Shown here one piece after another: positions 1 through 12,100 of a DNA stretch of 64,000 nt. Below the pieces are notes generated by a model. The model did not search any database. It was not told the DNA's origin and saw nothing but the letters and a program-made list of their open reading frames with translations. A program made the position numbers and the translations under genes. Origin of the DNA: Coprinellus micaceus (taxonomy: Eukaryota > Basidiomycota > Agaricomycetes > Agaricales > Psathyrellaceae); contig OX596334.1 of the NCBI GenBank assembly GCA_951394405.1, positions 4,588,001-4,652,000 on the forward strand. The letters run 5' to 3'. Numbering within the stretch: the stretch's first letter is position 1; every line of letters begins with the position of its first letter.

Positions 1-250
1 TCCCAGTCTGCTGAAACGGACTCGACCGTAGGCAATCTTGCCTTGGGACCCCACCATTCCTCGACCGGGTACCGTTCGTCGGGCTCCTTCACAAACGCCC
101 CTGACTTCATAGCGGACCACAAGTTATCCACCGATGCACAGTGTACGTGCAACCTCCGTACAAGGTCAAAGAAGTGCTCGTCGTCGATGTGGGTCTCCGT
201 TGTCACGCTGCTACGATGTATTCCGTGCATGCAAAGGGAGACTGACTTCA
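1..250 (-). CDS. possible internal exon of an unrecognised gene (runs off the window)
   Basis: The minus strand stays open from about position 250 to the window edge, without a start codon. It reads like ordinary protein: a stretch around HIDDEHFFDLVRRLHVH is followed by an acidic/aromatic stretch containing YPVEEWW. I do not recognise a family. It could be an internal exon of a gene whose 3' end lies before position 1. From about 250 to 560 the minus strand shows only short open pieces separated by stops, which may be further exons. Coding nature is inferred only from composition and an uninterrupted frame. Confidence 0.25.
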
Positions 251-570
251 CCAAAACGTTAGTATGGGCTCTAGTGATCTACATAGACCACCAACTCACT
301 ATGTCTCCCATGAACAAATCAACATACATCTGCTTGAAAGGCAACGTCCTACAATTGGAGTGAACGTAACGCAGGAATTCGTATCGGCGGCAGGCCAAAT
401 AATTCATCAACGAGGTCCAGACGGCCGTGTCACTGAGGGGGAGTTTCATAGAGAGAGCAGATGATTAGAGTCCTTGTGGTGACACTTGCTAGAAGTACAG
501 GAATCGAAGGCCGAGGGGGGCCACTCGGTTGAAATACAAAACGGCTATGTAAGTGGAGTAAATAAGCAGA

Positions 571-1353
571 CTAGCCCGAACGATTGGTTTTGGTCAGCTC
601 GTGTTCGATCATCCGGCCCTCCAATGCCTTCAAGTCCCTCAACATCGCCCCCTGTCTCACAATGTTAGCCGTGACTTCGGCTATGGAATCCATCGAGCGG
701 TCAATATCTATGTCCAACAGCACCGCACAGTCGGTCGCGATGGTCCAGGCAACCTTAAGCTCGGTGGCAGTCATGGCCGAAGTGTTGAACTCCAGGGGTA
801 TTTCTAGGCGCTTGAGGGTGCTGGGGAGTATTTTTCTCTGCCTTTCCCAGAACGCGATGATGTCTGATGGATCCTGTTGACGATCTTCGGCCTTCGACTC
901 GGCAGAGAAACCGGCCCACCAGTTACCAACGTAATGGGGGAGCAAGACATCGTCCGGGTCCCCGGTGCAGTCCAGGATGGCGTGAAGCGTATCGAATTGG
1001 TGGAGGGTGTCGCTGGCCATCGCCCGCGTAAGCGCCCTCAACATGTAAGGTGGGCGAATATTACCAGGGCCGTGCAGGGAGACGCCCAGCCCGACCAGAA
1101 CGTTCGAGCTGGTCTGCGATTGGATGATCGTCAGTTAATTGCGAACTGGGTTGCTGTTGGACATGGACCTCACCAACTCTGTGTGAAATGCCGAGACAAA
1201 GTTCCCAACTCCATGCTGCTCTGGGATCGATTGGAAGAGCAACAGATAGGTTGCGATCGCCCGGTTGCGACTAGCTGCGTAGCAGATGACCGATTGATAC
1301 GTAGGAGCGTCCAACTCACGCAAGGCCACCAGTGCTGCAGGGGTCAAGGCCAT
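571..1353 (-). CDS. uncharacterised small gene downstream of the KDZ transposase
   Basis: Two open segments in tandem on the minus strand. The first starts with ATG at 1353 (MALTPAALVALRELDAP) and stays open to about 1135. The second stays open from about 1111 to the stop at 571 and contains DPDDVLLPHYVGNWWAG and a helical, charged C-terminal half. An intron of a few dozen bases around 1112-1140 (branch-like ACTGAC, then CGCAG) would join them into roughly 235 residues. No known domain is recognised. The start lies only 52 bases after the KDZ stop codon on the same strand, so it may be an accessory gene of the same transposon or the next host gene. The exact splice donor is uncertain. Confidence 0.45.
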
Positions 1354-1404
1354 TGAACGCGGTTACAGAAAGACGGGGTAGGGAACGAACAGCTATATTT
1401 GCAC

Positions 1405-4400
1405 CTATTCGACAGGGTCACCTTCTTTGTCGGCATCGGTATCTAGAACTAAGTCCTTTCCAAAGATAGACCTAGCCTCCACCCCCTGCCGCCTCCACAT
1501 ATCAGCCTGTCGGTTCGAGTAGGCCGTGTAGCCGTCACCTAGATCGAGCACCACCCATCCTCGAGCTATACCCTCAAAATGAGACATATATCGGGTGTGC
1601 CACTCCATCTCGGCCTTGACGAACTTGTACTCCTCCGCCCATCGGTCCTTCCGGGATCTCGCGCGAATCTAGTTCACCCGGTATACTGTGAAGGGGGGAT
1701 AATGAGCCCATCGAAGAGAGATAAATGACAAAAGGTGCTCACGTTCTTTGAGATAGTCCGAATTGTTCGAATCCGTCCCAACGTTGATCTGCCAAAGCCA
1801 TGACAAATTGGCGTCTCGTTCGCCTCTCCTGTTGGGATCGAATATCGAGGTCACCGCCCGAGTGTCCTCCCTCGTCACCTTCAAAAATCGGGCGTACTTC
1901 TTCTCATACCCATTCCCCGCCAATCTCACCAACGCCCAACGCGCAGACTCGTAGCACTTGATGTGGTAACGCATCTGCCTCTCGAGCTCGTTAATTCCCC
2001 TATATATCCTAGTGCGACCGCGCTTCCCGGTGGCAAATTCGCGATTGTCCCTATACAGGAAGGACTTCTCGGCGATCTCACCCCGTAGGGCTTCTAATGC
2101 TTCTTCGGCCTGGGCCTCCCTGAGCTTCTCCTCCTGCTTCACAAAGTCCTTCCAACCCAAGGGAAGGGTGTCGAAGCTGGATGGAAGGGGTAACGGATGC
2201 AGTTCCTGATATTCCTGGGTGTTGACGGCGCGTTGGAACCAAGGAAGCTCAGCCATCTCTGCACAGGAGCATTCAACTTCGCAGATGCAGACCTCCACGC
2301 TGTCGTTATCCCAGTGCCGGCCGGATTCATTTTGGAGATTGATCTCTGGGAATAGGTTTGCTGCTTCATTGTAGAGCGAATCGAGGCGTTTCGCCAGAGC
2401 CTGTCGTTTCTTGGCTACATCGACCTGAACAGCGACCGATGGATCGCGAGAGGCAAAGAGGAGCCCTCGGAAGTCGATTCTATAAGGGATTTCATTTTTC
2501 ATGCGTAATTCAAGCGATACAGTTTGAGATACGAAGGGCATAACACAATAAATCAACTCAACTGGCTCTGCTGGACGTCAATTGCCTCTGAAATCTATGC
2601 CACGACGCCCTTTCTTCCTTGGTCGCTGGCCATCTCTGCGTCCATGAGATTCACCTGAACCACCTTCTTCGGAATGACTAAGAGGTACGACGTCAGCATT
2701 TGAAGCTTCAAGGGACGAACAACGGAATACCTGGGGGGTTTGTCGTATTGTAAATATCCATCGCGTGGGGCTGGTCCCTTTGCGTTTCATTAGCCGACGT
2801 CATCTGTTCACGCCATTGCCTGCGGAGGCGCTTGGTGGCCGACTTATTTAGGCGCCGGAACTGCAACAACGCCGCTTCGAGCTGCGTATGAGCCAACACC
2901 AACTGTTTGGTGAGGAAGGGAGCTGGGCATGGAACTGATGAGTCCGGAATTCATATGAATGAGGGCCTGTAGAACTCACCCATACCCTGAAGCTTCCTCC
3001 AATTGCTGTCCGCCATGCAGGCATCCAGCAATTCCCAACGATTGGCCATGAGCATGTTACGCGAGATCCCAGCAGCGCCATTCAGTGTACTCCAGAGGGA
3101 CTCCAAGATTTCCCCGCTAGTGACGCCAGCACCTGGGAGATACGTAGGTGCGAACCGAGATAGGCACTTGTTCTTGTGCCCATGGACGTGGAACAGGCCG
3201 ATGACAAAGTCGAGGGGGAATTCGGGTTTGCAGCGGAGATAAGGACCAGCCTCCACAGGCTTTCGAAAGTTTACGCAGTACTGGCAATTGATATCGTACG
3301 CTAGAATGAGGCCTGGGGTCTTGAAGGCCTTCGTGTTCTTGAGAGCCTGGCACAAGGCGTAGTCGACATTGAGCTGGCTACGGAACGAATCGCGAGGTTA
3401 GACATCCGAATATGCCTTCAGAAGTCAATGGGGTGGACTCACCGTTCTCCCTTTTGCATGTCAACCACTGCACCTGGGGCAAAACACCCATGGCGGGCAC
3501 AGGCGATTGCCACAACACCCGTGGAATCGTACCCCTTTTTGTAGACGTTCTTGTCGCTGACCGCTCGCAATTTCGTGCAGGTTGGAGGCTATGTGATGGG
3601 AGAGGGCACGATGACTGAGTATATATCGAAGAAAAAGCCTAGTATACAATGAAAGCAGAGGGCGGAAGTGAAAATTGCAGCTGGAGAAGCGCCCAAGGGC
3701 GACTCGGATTTTGCCGAAGAGCGGCCCGGTTTGCGCCGCGGTTCTCGGCCATAAACGCGGCATCTCCATCCACAGGCGCCTAAAGGTTCTCAAATGCTCT
3801 AGTACTCACCTCGTGACCCTCCTTGCGACTGGCCTGAACATGGAGACCATATCTCGTCGACTCTGCCATATAGGCTGCCCCCCGCGTAAGCTGAACTCCC
3901 GTATTTCCCTTGCGATTGGCCAGATGGTCAAGAACGAAGTTGCCGTCGGCAACTAAGTAGCGGCGATAGAGCCACCTAGGGGCCTCTCAGCGTTTGTACC
4001 CAGCAAACATGGGAGTCGAGCTTACTGGTTGGTCAGGTCTCTCCAGTTGGGCGGCAAGTTGATCCCTGGATTTGGGCACGCAGGACAGAGGAGAGCAAGG
4101 TCGCCATTCCCAGGGCGCTCCCCCGGCCGGGCGTGAGCAAACCCTTGCCTCTTGAGATTCACAAGATAGTTCCATTGAAGCCAAGCCCGAGCCAACTCGT
4201 GTCGCCGGTCCTGAGGGAGCAAGTATGTCAATCCAGTGACAGTAGCGAGGTAAGCTAAAACACGTACAGGCGCCTTCGAAGGGAAGACCGAATTGGTCAA
4301 CCGTCTGAGGATATCAGAGAAGTGATCGGTGGAAATGTGACCGGTGACCTTCATGAGATGGAATACGTTGAGGACTTGGAAGCTGAAGACGGTCGAAATC

Positions 4401-5373
4401 TTCTTCCACGTCGCGGGGTAGAACCCCCGGTCAAGGTACTGGAGATCGTCGCCGTCATGCTGATCGCACCAGCAGGTGTAGGTCGGTAAGTAGTGGAAGC
4501 CGTTGGTGTGTACGTAGAGTACGAGCTCGCCACACCCAATATCGTTGCGAAGCGGTCGAGCGCCGAAGGTGTTGTCGATGTCGGTGTTGTCGATTTTGTT
4601 GACGGAGACAAGCCGTTGTTCCAACCGATCGAGGGATGCCTCATATTTTGGGCAAGGTTCCATTCCATGGCCCATGCACATGACGGTACCCACTTGCCAT
4701 AGCCAGGCAGGCTGCCAATGACTTCCGGTCCACCGTTCAATGTGATGAAGAGGATTTGACCGGTGGGAGACCCTACAGCAGGTTGTACAGAGGCGAGGTC
4801 TCCCCACGCATTCCAAGCAGCGCCAGGTGACGTCATCAATGTGACAACGAGAGCACCGAGATGCGAGGAGGCCCTCTCCCTGAACAACCCTCCTGAGATA
4901 AGAGGTGACCTTCTCCTTCTCCCATTGGTCGAGATACTCCTGGCTTGACTAAACACAGACTCCGTGAGATCGGGCGTAATGACGGACGAAAATGGCGATA
5001 ACTTACCTTTCCCTGACTAGTCCTGCCATCAGGCGCCTCCAGCTGCTGTGGTCGGACAACAGGATCCGTGGCCTAATCTAGCACGAGAGGGAAATCGTCC
5101 GTCGGCGGTAGGTCGCCGTGAGCTGTGGAACAGGGGGACAGTCCAACAGGTGATGTATTGGGAACTGGGGAATAATCACCCAGACGCGGTTTTTTGGCGC
5201 CAGGTTCCCTGGAAGGGGCGTGGAGGGCTGGTGCGTCGTCGGAGAAGACCTTTTTAGTCCGGGATGATCGAGTACCATCTCTGACAACCCTGCCCTGGTA
5301 GCCGCGGTTGGTGACACGGCCGATGTATTCGGCAGTACGAGCTTTCTTGCGGCTAAGGACAACTCTGGAAACC
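1405..5373 (-). CDS. KDZ (Kyakuja-Dileera-Zisupton) family transposase with CxC2-type cysteine cluster; one in-frame stop
   Basis: Cut-and-paste DNA transposase of the KDZ superfamily, expected to act in the nucleus. Reading from ATG at about 5371, the N-terminus is basic (SRKKARTAEYIGRV). An exon at about 4950-4020 carries the cysteine cluster: CSRC, WRCLEC, CTTCC, then a histidine-rich PLHHIERW stretch, as in the CxC2 domain. Exons follow at about 3970-3810 (ADGNFVLDHLANRK) and 3570-3378 (ACARHGCFAPGAVVDMQ). The 3355-2950 exon holds the hallmark core: YDINCQY, FHVHGHKNKCL and ESLWSTLN. A coiled-coil-rich C-terminal part runs from about 2902 to 1405. Introns have clean GTGAGT donors, for example at about 3809 and 3378. 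The C-terminal exon is interrupted by a single TAG at 1669-1671 while the same frame continues with family-like sequence (RARSRKDRWAEEYKFV) to the stop at 1405. This copy may therefore lack its last ~90 residues. Family assignment is sure; activity is not. Confidence 0.86.
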
Positions 5374-5515
5374 ATGATCGAGATGGGGCGTTGTGATCCT
5401 TGTCGACAGTTAAGAAATGCGTGAAGGTGAGGATCCGGATCCGGCAAATGAACTGTTAATCCTTATATACACTCCCTACGCGATCCTCCAACGTTAACCC
5501 TGGATTCCACCGGTC
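5374..5515. promoter_or_regulatory. short bidirectional intergenic region
   Basis: About 140 bases separate the start of the minus-strand KDZ gene from the start of the plus-strand gene at 5516, so both promoters must lie here or overlap the neighbouring 5' ends. A TTATATACA stretch at about 5463-5471 could serve as a TATA-like element for one side. No operator-like symmetry was noticed. The shared promoter is an inference from gene layout. Confidence 0.3.
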
Positions 5516-8500
5516 ATGTCGTCTTCCGATACTTCTTCTTCATCTCAGCCCACCGTTTTGTCACGTCCCCCTGGTTCTGGGTCCGACCATTCCCCAGATG
5601 GCTCATCTTCTGAATCCAGTTCGACGGAGAGCTCTTCCGATTCGGAGGAGTTGGATGCTGGCAAACGCAAAAACGCGCAGGGCGAAAGTTCGTCAGAATC
5701 GTCTCGAGATGGAGAGGGCGACGAAACCCCGGGTGACATGGATGTCGAGAAGCCAGTCACATCGGCAACAGACCCAGACATCTCCGTTGAGGAGGATTTG
5801 TTGCTGGAGGATAAGAAGCTCGACGATAATTTCACACCCGACCAGTTGGCACAGTTGCTGTTGTTGAAGGAGAAATACCGATTCGCCACATGCAAAGGGA
5901 GACGGGAATTAGCCCTCAAGACAGGGGAAGACTTCAGGGATCAGATTATAGCCCTGGGCACAGATCTGTCGGAGGCCCAGGTAGGGCATTTGTTTCATGT
6001 GAGTTGCCTCTCATCCGCCCGAGCATTCTGCGAGATTACTGAGCACCAAGCGATAGCATGTCAAAATCTGGTTTAGTCAGAGAGCTCGTACGCATCGTGA
6101 ACCCGTGAGATGGACGGTGAAATGGACGGGACGCCAGGTGTTCTACAAGGAAAACACCGAACTAGTGTTGGCAACCCAACAGAGACTATATCGCGTCCAC
6201 ACGGGTCAAGCTCTTCCGGCCGACGCTGCCATTCCCATCGACGTCGACCAGGTGGAAGAAGAAGACGATAACGCCGATGACGACACCCCTCCTCCTCCCG
6301 GCAGGAAGCTAACTCCGTTCTATTTCTTCCAACGATCCTTGAGTGCAGAATGGAATGGGCTGAAGCAGTGGGAGAAAGATGAATACGAGGACAAAGCGAT
6401 GGAGTGGAGGATGGGAGGTCCATCGGACGAGGCTCGCAAAGCGTGAGTTCATCGGCGCCTACAACGATCCACATTCCTGATTTGTCATCGTATTCACAGA
6501 CTCGCCGAGAAAGAAGCTTGCCGCGTCCTGCGTTTCCTCGCCCAGGATTTGTATCGCCAGATGGGTGTTCGCTTGTTTATACTCGCGAATTATGAGGATT
6601 CCAACGACGAGATCATATCTGGTTAGTTAGCCTCCCGTCACGAGATACTGTACCTTGTGAAAGTGTACTCACCGACGCGATAGTGAGTTTGGACTTCAAC
6701 AAGGAACTCGGCAGTCACGGCCGGTCCTTCAAGCAGAGCGCCAAGTCGTATCTGGAGAAGATCGACCTCCTCGAAAACTACGCTGCGTTTGCTAAGAGGA
6801 CAGCGCCACCAGAAGGGGGTGTCATCAATCGGAAGGTCAACGCGAGAGACGTTACGTTTGAGGTGAACGACTGCGGAGAAGCTATCCTTGCTGATCCTGC
6901 CGAGTTCAAACCGGGTGTGCTACAAGCCCACGAGCACTTCCCCAACCTGATGCGTAAGTATATGCATTTTGACTGGGGTACGTACCAAACTACTTCCCTT
7001 ATCTCAGGAATCCTCGCTGATTACTACCTCCCAGCACGAGCCCGTGGAGAGAGAGTGAAGCGTACGAACGGCCCATCTTGGGGTGAGATAGGCGCTCACG
7101 TCGTTAAGTATATTGACCCCGAGTATCTTCCTCCCAACGTCGCTCTACCCATCAAAGATCCAGGTGTCTACACCTTGGCGAACTGCAAGGCCCTCATCGA
7201 TCATTGGTATCACTGACAGCAGCAGGGCCTGATGGCATTTCAATTCAAGGGCTATTACGACGGCGGCTTCCACAAGCGCATCCCCAATTCACGCGAACCC
7301 AACGACTCGGACTACGTACCACCTAACCCAGCCCCCACCGAAACCGCCAAATCCAAATCTGGGACCTCACGCGGCAAGGCAAAGACCACGCCAAAGCCAA
7401 CTGTGTCCAAGCCGAATGCGCCCAAACGGTCACCGGTCGATGAGGGTGGGAAGGCCGAAGCGGAGTTGGAGGTTCGGCCTAAGCCGAAGCCGAAGCCTAA
7501 GCCGAAGCCTACCAAGGTTGTAGCGGATCATTCAACTCCACCACCGCTGCCCTCCGTCAAGGTTCAATCCCCCGACTTTGTCCAGTTCGCCGATGCCCTT
7601 CCTCTATCGTATGATGATGGAGAAGGATATGAACCCAATGCTTCGGGTCCTTCCCTTGATGGTGAGTAACCTCAGCTGTGTCACAATGTGTTCGCTCACT
7701 TAATTGTCGTGACACATTACTTTAGACGCCCTTTCAAAAGCTGCGGAAGGTCTCTCTTTACGGGCCCACCGTACTGAGCATGGGAAGGGGAAGAAGCCAG
7801 ATAGGAAGGATGGGGGTAGTGGTTTGAAGATCGAGGGGAACGCAAGAAAGGATACATCAATGCCCAAGGGTGGCAAGGAGATGGAGGAGCGGAGCGGGCC
7901 AAACACAGTTCCCGACGCAGGTGATGGGCATGGGAAGGAAACCCGGGAAAAGGGACGGAAGGAAAAGCGGGAAAAGAAGTCGAAGGATAAGAAGATAAAG
8001 GAGAGGCACGAGAGAAGAGATGGTACGGAGGAGAATGTACTGTTAACGGGTGGCAGTGCTGCTAAGGCAGAGGCAGTCGTCGGGGAGGATGCGGAGATCA
8101 AGAAGAGGGCGAAGAGGGCGAAGAGGGTGGAGGAGCGGGGTCTAGAGGAAGGGAAGGAGGAGGTGACAGCGGGCGGACAACAGGGGAAATCGAAGACAGC
8201 CAATGGAAGAGAGAAGTCGGCGAAGAAGAGGAAGGAACAGAAGAAAGATAAAAAGGGGGAGGCTGAACTGAAGCGCCTTGGGCATGACGAAGGGCAGGAT
8301 GAGCAGACCGAGGAAGGTGCTGACGAGGAGGCTGTGGAAGTGTCGGTGGAACCGAAGGAGCTACATAAGAAAGCGCCTAGGAAGGACGGCAGCAAGAAAG
8401 TCGGAGCGAAGAAAGGAAAGCAGAAGGAAGAAGATTTAGGGGGACAGGAGAAGGGTGATGACATGGGACCAAAAGCTAGGAAGCATCGGAAGAAAGACCT

Positions 8501-8918
8501 TGAGGTGGGCAAGGGTAAGAGTGGATCGAGGGAGGAGGGGGATGACGAAGGAGGCATTCCGACCGGACCCTCCAAGGCGTCACCCACGGCCGACGAGGAC
8601 CACAATGCTGCCGACGCGGACACTGAGGATTTGGGAGATGGATCAGGGGATGACAGTAGAAGTAAGCCTTCAAGAAGAGGAGGCAGGGGCAGAGGCTCGC
8701 AAGCCCGTGGTGGGAAGGTAATTGGGGCACAAAGGGCCTCCAGGATCCAGGGGACCAGCACGGCCGATGTTCTCGGAGATGGCAAGGCGGATGTGCATAA
8801 CCAAATTAATCTGCAGTCGCTCGCATCCGCCCAGGATCGAAATCTCGTCCTGGAGGCCCAGAGGTTCCTACCCACCGGTCAACGATCCAAGAAGAACCCC
8901 GCCCGTTTCATTCAGTAG
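5516..8918 (+). CDS. large uncharacterised protein with HMG-box-like segment and Lys/Glu-rich tail
   Basis: Multi-exon gene divergent from the KDZ transposase. Exon 1 (5516 to about 6000) encodes a Ser/acidic N-terminus. Exon 2 (about 6082-6443) contains RWTVKWTGRQVFYKEN and then TPFYFFQRSLSAEW..LKQWEKDEYEDKA, whose aromatic spacing resembles an HMG box. Exon 3 (about 6501-6623) and exon 4 (from 6683) carry a conserved-looking helical region. From about 7232 the protein becomes low complexity: a KPKP repeat near 7480-7510, then a long Lys/Glu-rich segment (7735-8800) ending FIQ at 8918. Introns at 6001-6081, 6444-6500, 6624-6682 and about 7662-7725 have good borders; a possible 54-base intron near 6955 is a multiple of three and stop-free. 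A TGA at 7214-7216 interrupts an otherwise continuous frame. A nuclear, DNA-associated partner of the KDZ element is my inference; HMG similarity is by eye only. Confidence 0.6.
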
Positions 8919-9111
8919 CTTTTCCGATTCCCACCCTCTCCACCACTTCATAACTTCAATTCTACGACATGACATGATTTGTGTACCTATCATTGTATTG
9001 ATCTGTATTTTCCTGGTATCTATGGGACTCGATATTCTGTGTATGTCATCGTGTATACGAATTCTTTCAATACCTATGAGGCGTGTCGACGGAGATCGAA
9101 AGATTTCTTCC

Positions 9112-12100
9112 CTATGGGATATGGCGCGTACGTTGACGCGTCCGCTTTTGCGGTGGGGGTTTGGCGGAATTGGTAGATGTGAGCGGCGATGTATCTGCGC
9201 CCCATCCCGCTCTGAGGGCCCATGCCACCCCCCCGTCAGACGCCATCGAATAACCCAATATCATCCCAGACGAATTGCCCTGTACGAACATCGAACCCGT
9301 CCCGGAAATGTTGTCCGGTTCTGCAGATCCACCGGTCGCCGCAGTGAATATGGAGACGTCCGCCATCGGCGTTCCCTGCCCTTCCAGTGCTATGCGTCCC
9401 CTCAGCTCCAATTTGCTGTTAACAATTGCAATGACTCACCTTGCTGAGCGTCTTCGGCAGGCATTCGAATGCGTTGCGAGAGGGAACTACCGTTGGAATT
9501 GAAGGAGAAATGGGACGGCTCATGAAGTTTAGATCCAACTGAGGCCACGCTGATGGGCCCTGATGGATGACTCTGGCGGCTGAGTGTGGTGCTTCTATCG
9601 GCCGTCCCCGCAGACACCATCTGCCTCTGCCCCGTGAAGACGGCTTGCTGAGGTTGCCCGCTGGCGTCTCTCAGAGGGTACGAGGGATCCGATGAGCCTC
9701 CCCAGCTAACATCGAGCTGTCTTGTCGGCGTGTCTGCTGTGCCCAAAGGATCCTCACCGTGATGGCCGAAACTTTGGTTCGATCGTCCCGATCCCCCTCC
9801 CGTCGCATCTGCAACCCTTTGCTCCTCTCCAGACTCCGATGTGCCTTGTGGTATTCGGTCAGACGCTGAACCTGGTGTGATGTTGATAGGAGGGTGTGGC
9901 TGGGGATGAGAATACGCCTGCTCGGGATGAGAATACAGTTGCTGAGGATGAGAATATGGTTGCTGGGGATGAGAATACGGTTGCTGGGGATGAGAATACG
10001 CCTGCTGGGGATGAGAATACGCCTGATGGGGATGAGAATACGCCTGCTCGGGATGGGAATACGTCTGCCCGGGATGAGAGTATGCTTGGACAGGGGGGGC
10101 CACAGGTGTGGATTGGCTGGTCGAAGCAGATCGCGCAACCCCAGAGGGAATGGCCGTTGGTTGAGCCGTCTGATTCTGGACCTTAAGAACAGTTGATTCG
10201 TGAGTCTTTTGACGTGAAATGAGGGTTGCGTGTCACCTACAGCTGTCACCTGGGCGGGCACATTTTGAGGAAGGATGAACCCGGCTGCACCCCAGATCTC
10301 CCCTGTTAAATTCTCCCATCGCTGCTGCAACGCCTCCTCACTTTTCCTATGCGCATCGTTAACGGCGTCCCGTATGGCCGATACCATGTCCGTCTTAAGG
10401 CCTTCGATCATATTCCGAACCCCGGTCAGCAAGGAAGGCGCATCAGTCAGCTAATGCGAGCTTGCTGACTCCGTCATGTGCATGACCCTCCGTTCCACCG
10501 CCGTCATCCGAGACTCTACACTTCTCTCCACGTCGGAAATCCTGTTCAGCAGCGCTCCCCCTTCCCCAATCTCTCGACGCACATCCTCTTTGTTCCGACT
10601 GTCTACATCTTCCTTCCACTTCGTCTCCCCTGCCTTCATCTGATCCTTCAGCTCATCTACTCGTCGGTTTACGTTTGCTAACCCGGTCTGCTGTGTCGTC
10701 TCCAAAGCTTCAAACCGACCCCTCACGGCGGTCAATTCCTCTCGGTAGAAGTCTTGGATCCTCTCCACCACTTGTAACTCAGCTGCAATATCGCCGATCT
10801 TGCCTTTGATTGCGTCCTTGTCTCGGAGAAGTCTCTCGACGGTAGATGGGATGTCGGGCTGTAGCAGTTCCTCACGGTATCCAGGGCGTACTCTCCTCGT
10901 CGGCTTCTTATTCGTGGGCTGGAGTAACCCCTTCAACGCCAGGTCAGTATCGACGGTTGCTTGAAAACAATCTGTGCACTCACTTTGCCCTTATTCCGCA
11001 TATGGACCTCGATGGAGTCGGAATCGCTTGCGCTATCGTCGGCGGGGTTGATTTCCTCTCCTTCTGGCGCCTTCGCCCCAGTCGTCCTGGATCTACCGGA
11101 AGCGGGTTCGCCATTACCACCGTGGTGACAGAGGCGGGGCGACGACTTCGGCCTAACCCTGCCTCTGGGCGGCGGACTGATCGAGGAGTCGGCCGTGCCA
11201 CCCCTTGAAAGACCTCTCCTAGTAGTCTGGCCTTGGTCCCTGGGCCTCTGCATTTGACGTCCGCGATCCACCCCACCCCGGTATGGGTTAGCTCGTTCTC
11301 CCCCGCTCTCAGTTGTTTCGCTGCCTACATTGCTGCTCGCCGGACCTAATCCCTTGCTCTTCCGAGTCGGTGCGGCCGCTTCTCCTCTCCGCTCGTCCAC
11401 CCTCCCCTCCTTTCCTGGTCGGGACGCTGTCGAGCTTGCTTCCTTGTCCTCCTCCGAATTCACGCCTCCAGGGCTCGACAGTGTCTTCTCGTCCTCGCTC
11501 TCCACTTTCACGGCCTTTTCTGCAAGCGAGCACTTCTGCTTGCGGGAGTTGCATCGCATGCACGCATTCCTACTTCTAGCTTTTCTACCCTTCGACTTCG
11601 GTTGATTGAGGACCGGAGCGCTTGGGGGTCGCTTGAAGCATGGCATATCCGGTACTCTGGCGCATGCTTCGCACGGAGTGGGGTATTTCTCAAGTGCAGC
11701 TCCCAGACCTTCGTCCCCGTCGACCTCATCGTCGCCACCGCCTCCATCATCCCCTTTCCCAGCCTCTTCCTCGCCCTGTCCTTCTGTGTTCGAGTGAAGT
11801 TCCACGGTTACTTCATCGATATGATCCTTGCTCTCGGCGTCGGGCTTGGGCTTAGGAGGTGACTCGTAGAGCTTGCGCTTCTTGATCTTGTTCTCGGGGG
11901 GTGGTGTTCGGGTATTGGGTTCTTCTTCGCTCTCTGAGCTTCGATCTCCTTTCCTCTTCAGATCTGCATCACCTTCTTCAACGCCGGTCACTTTTACATG
12001 GCTGAGCCCCACCGTCGCCTGCCTGCGGCCTGGATCGTGGGTGAAGACGTCGCCAGCGTTATATTGGGCTTCAAGACCTAGGTCTTCCGAGTTGAACTGC

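Noticed and set aside
7700..8875. 391-residue minus-strand open frame
   Set aside because: It lies exactly opposite the Lys/Glu-rich exon of the plus-strand gene; its Ser/Pro/Phe-rich product is the mirror of that codon bias.
11313..11605. Plus-strand Ser/Leu-rich frames
   Set aside because: They are shadows of the minus-strand exon carrying the cysteine clusters.
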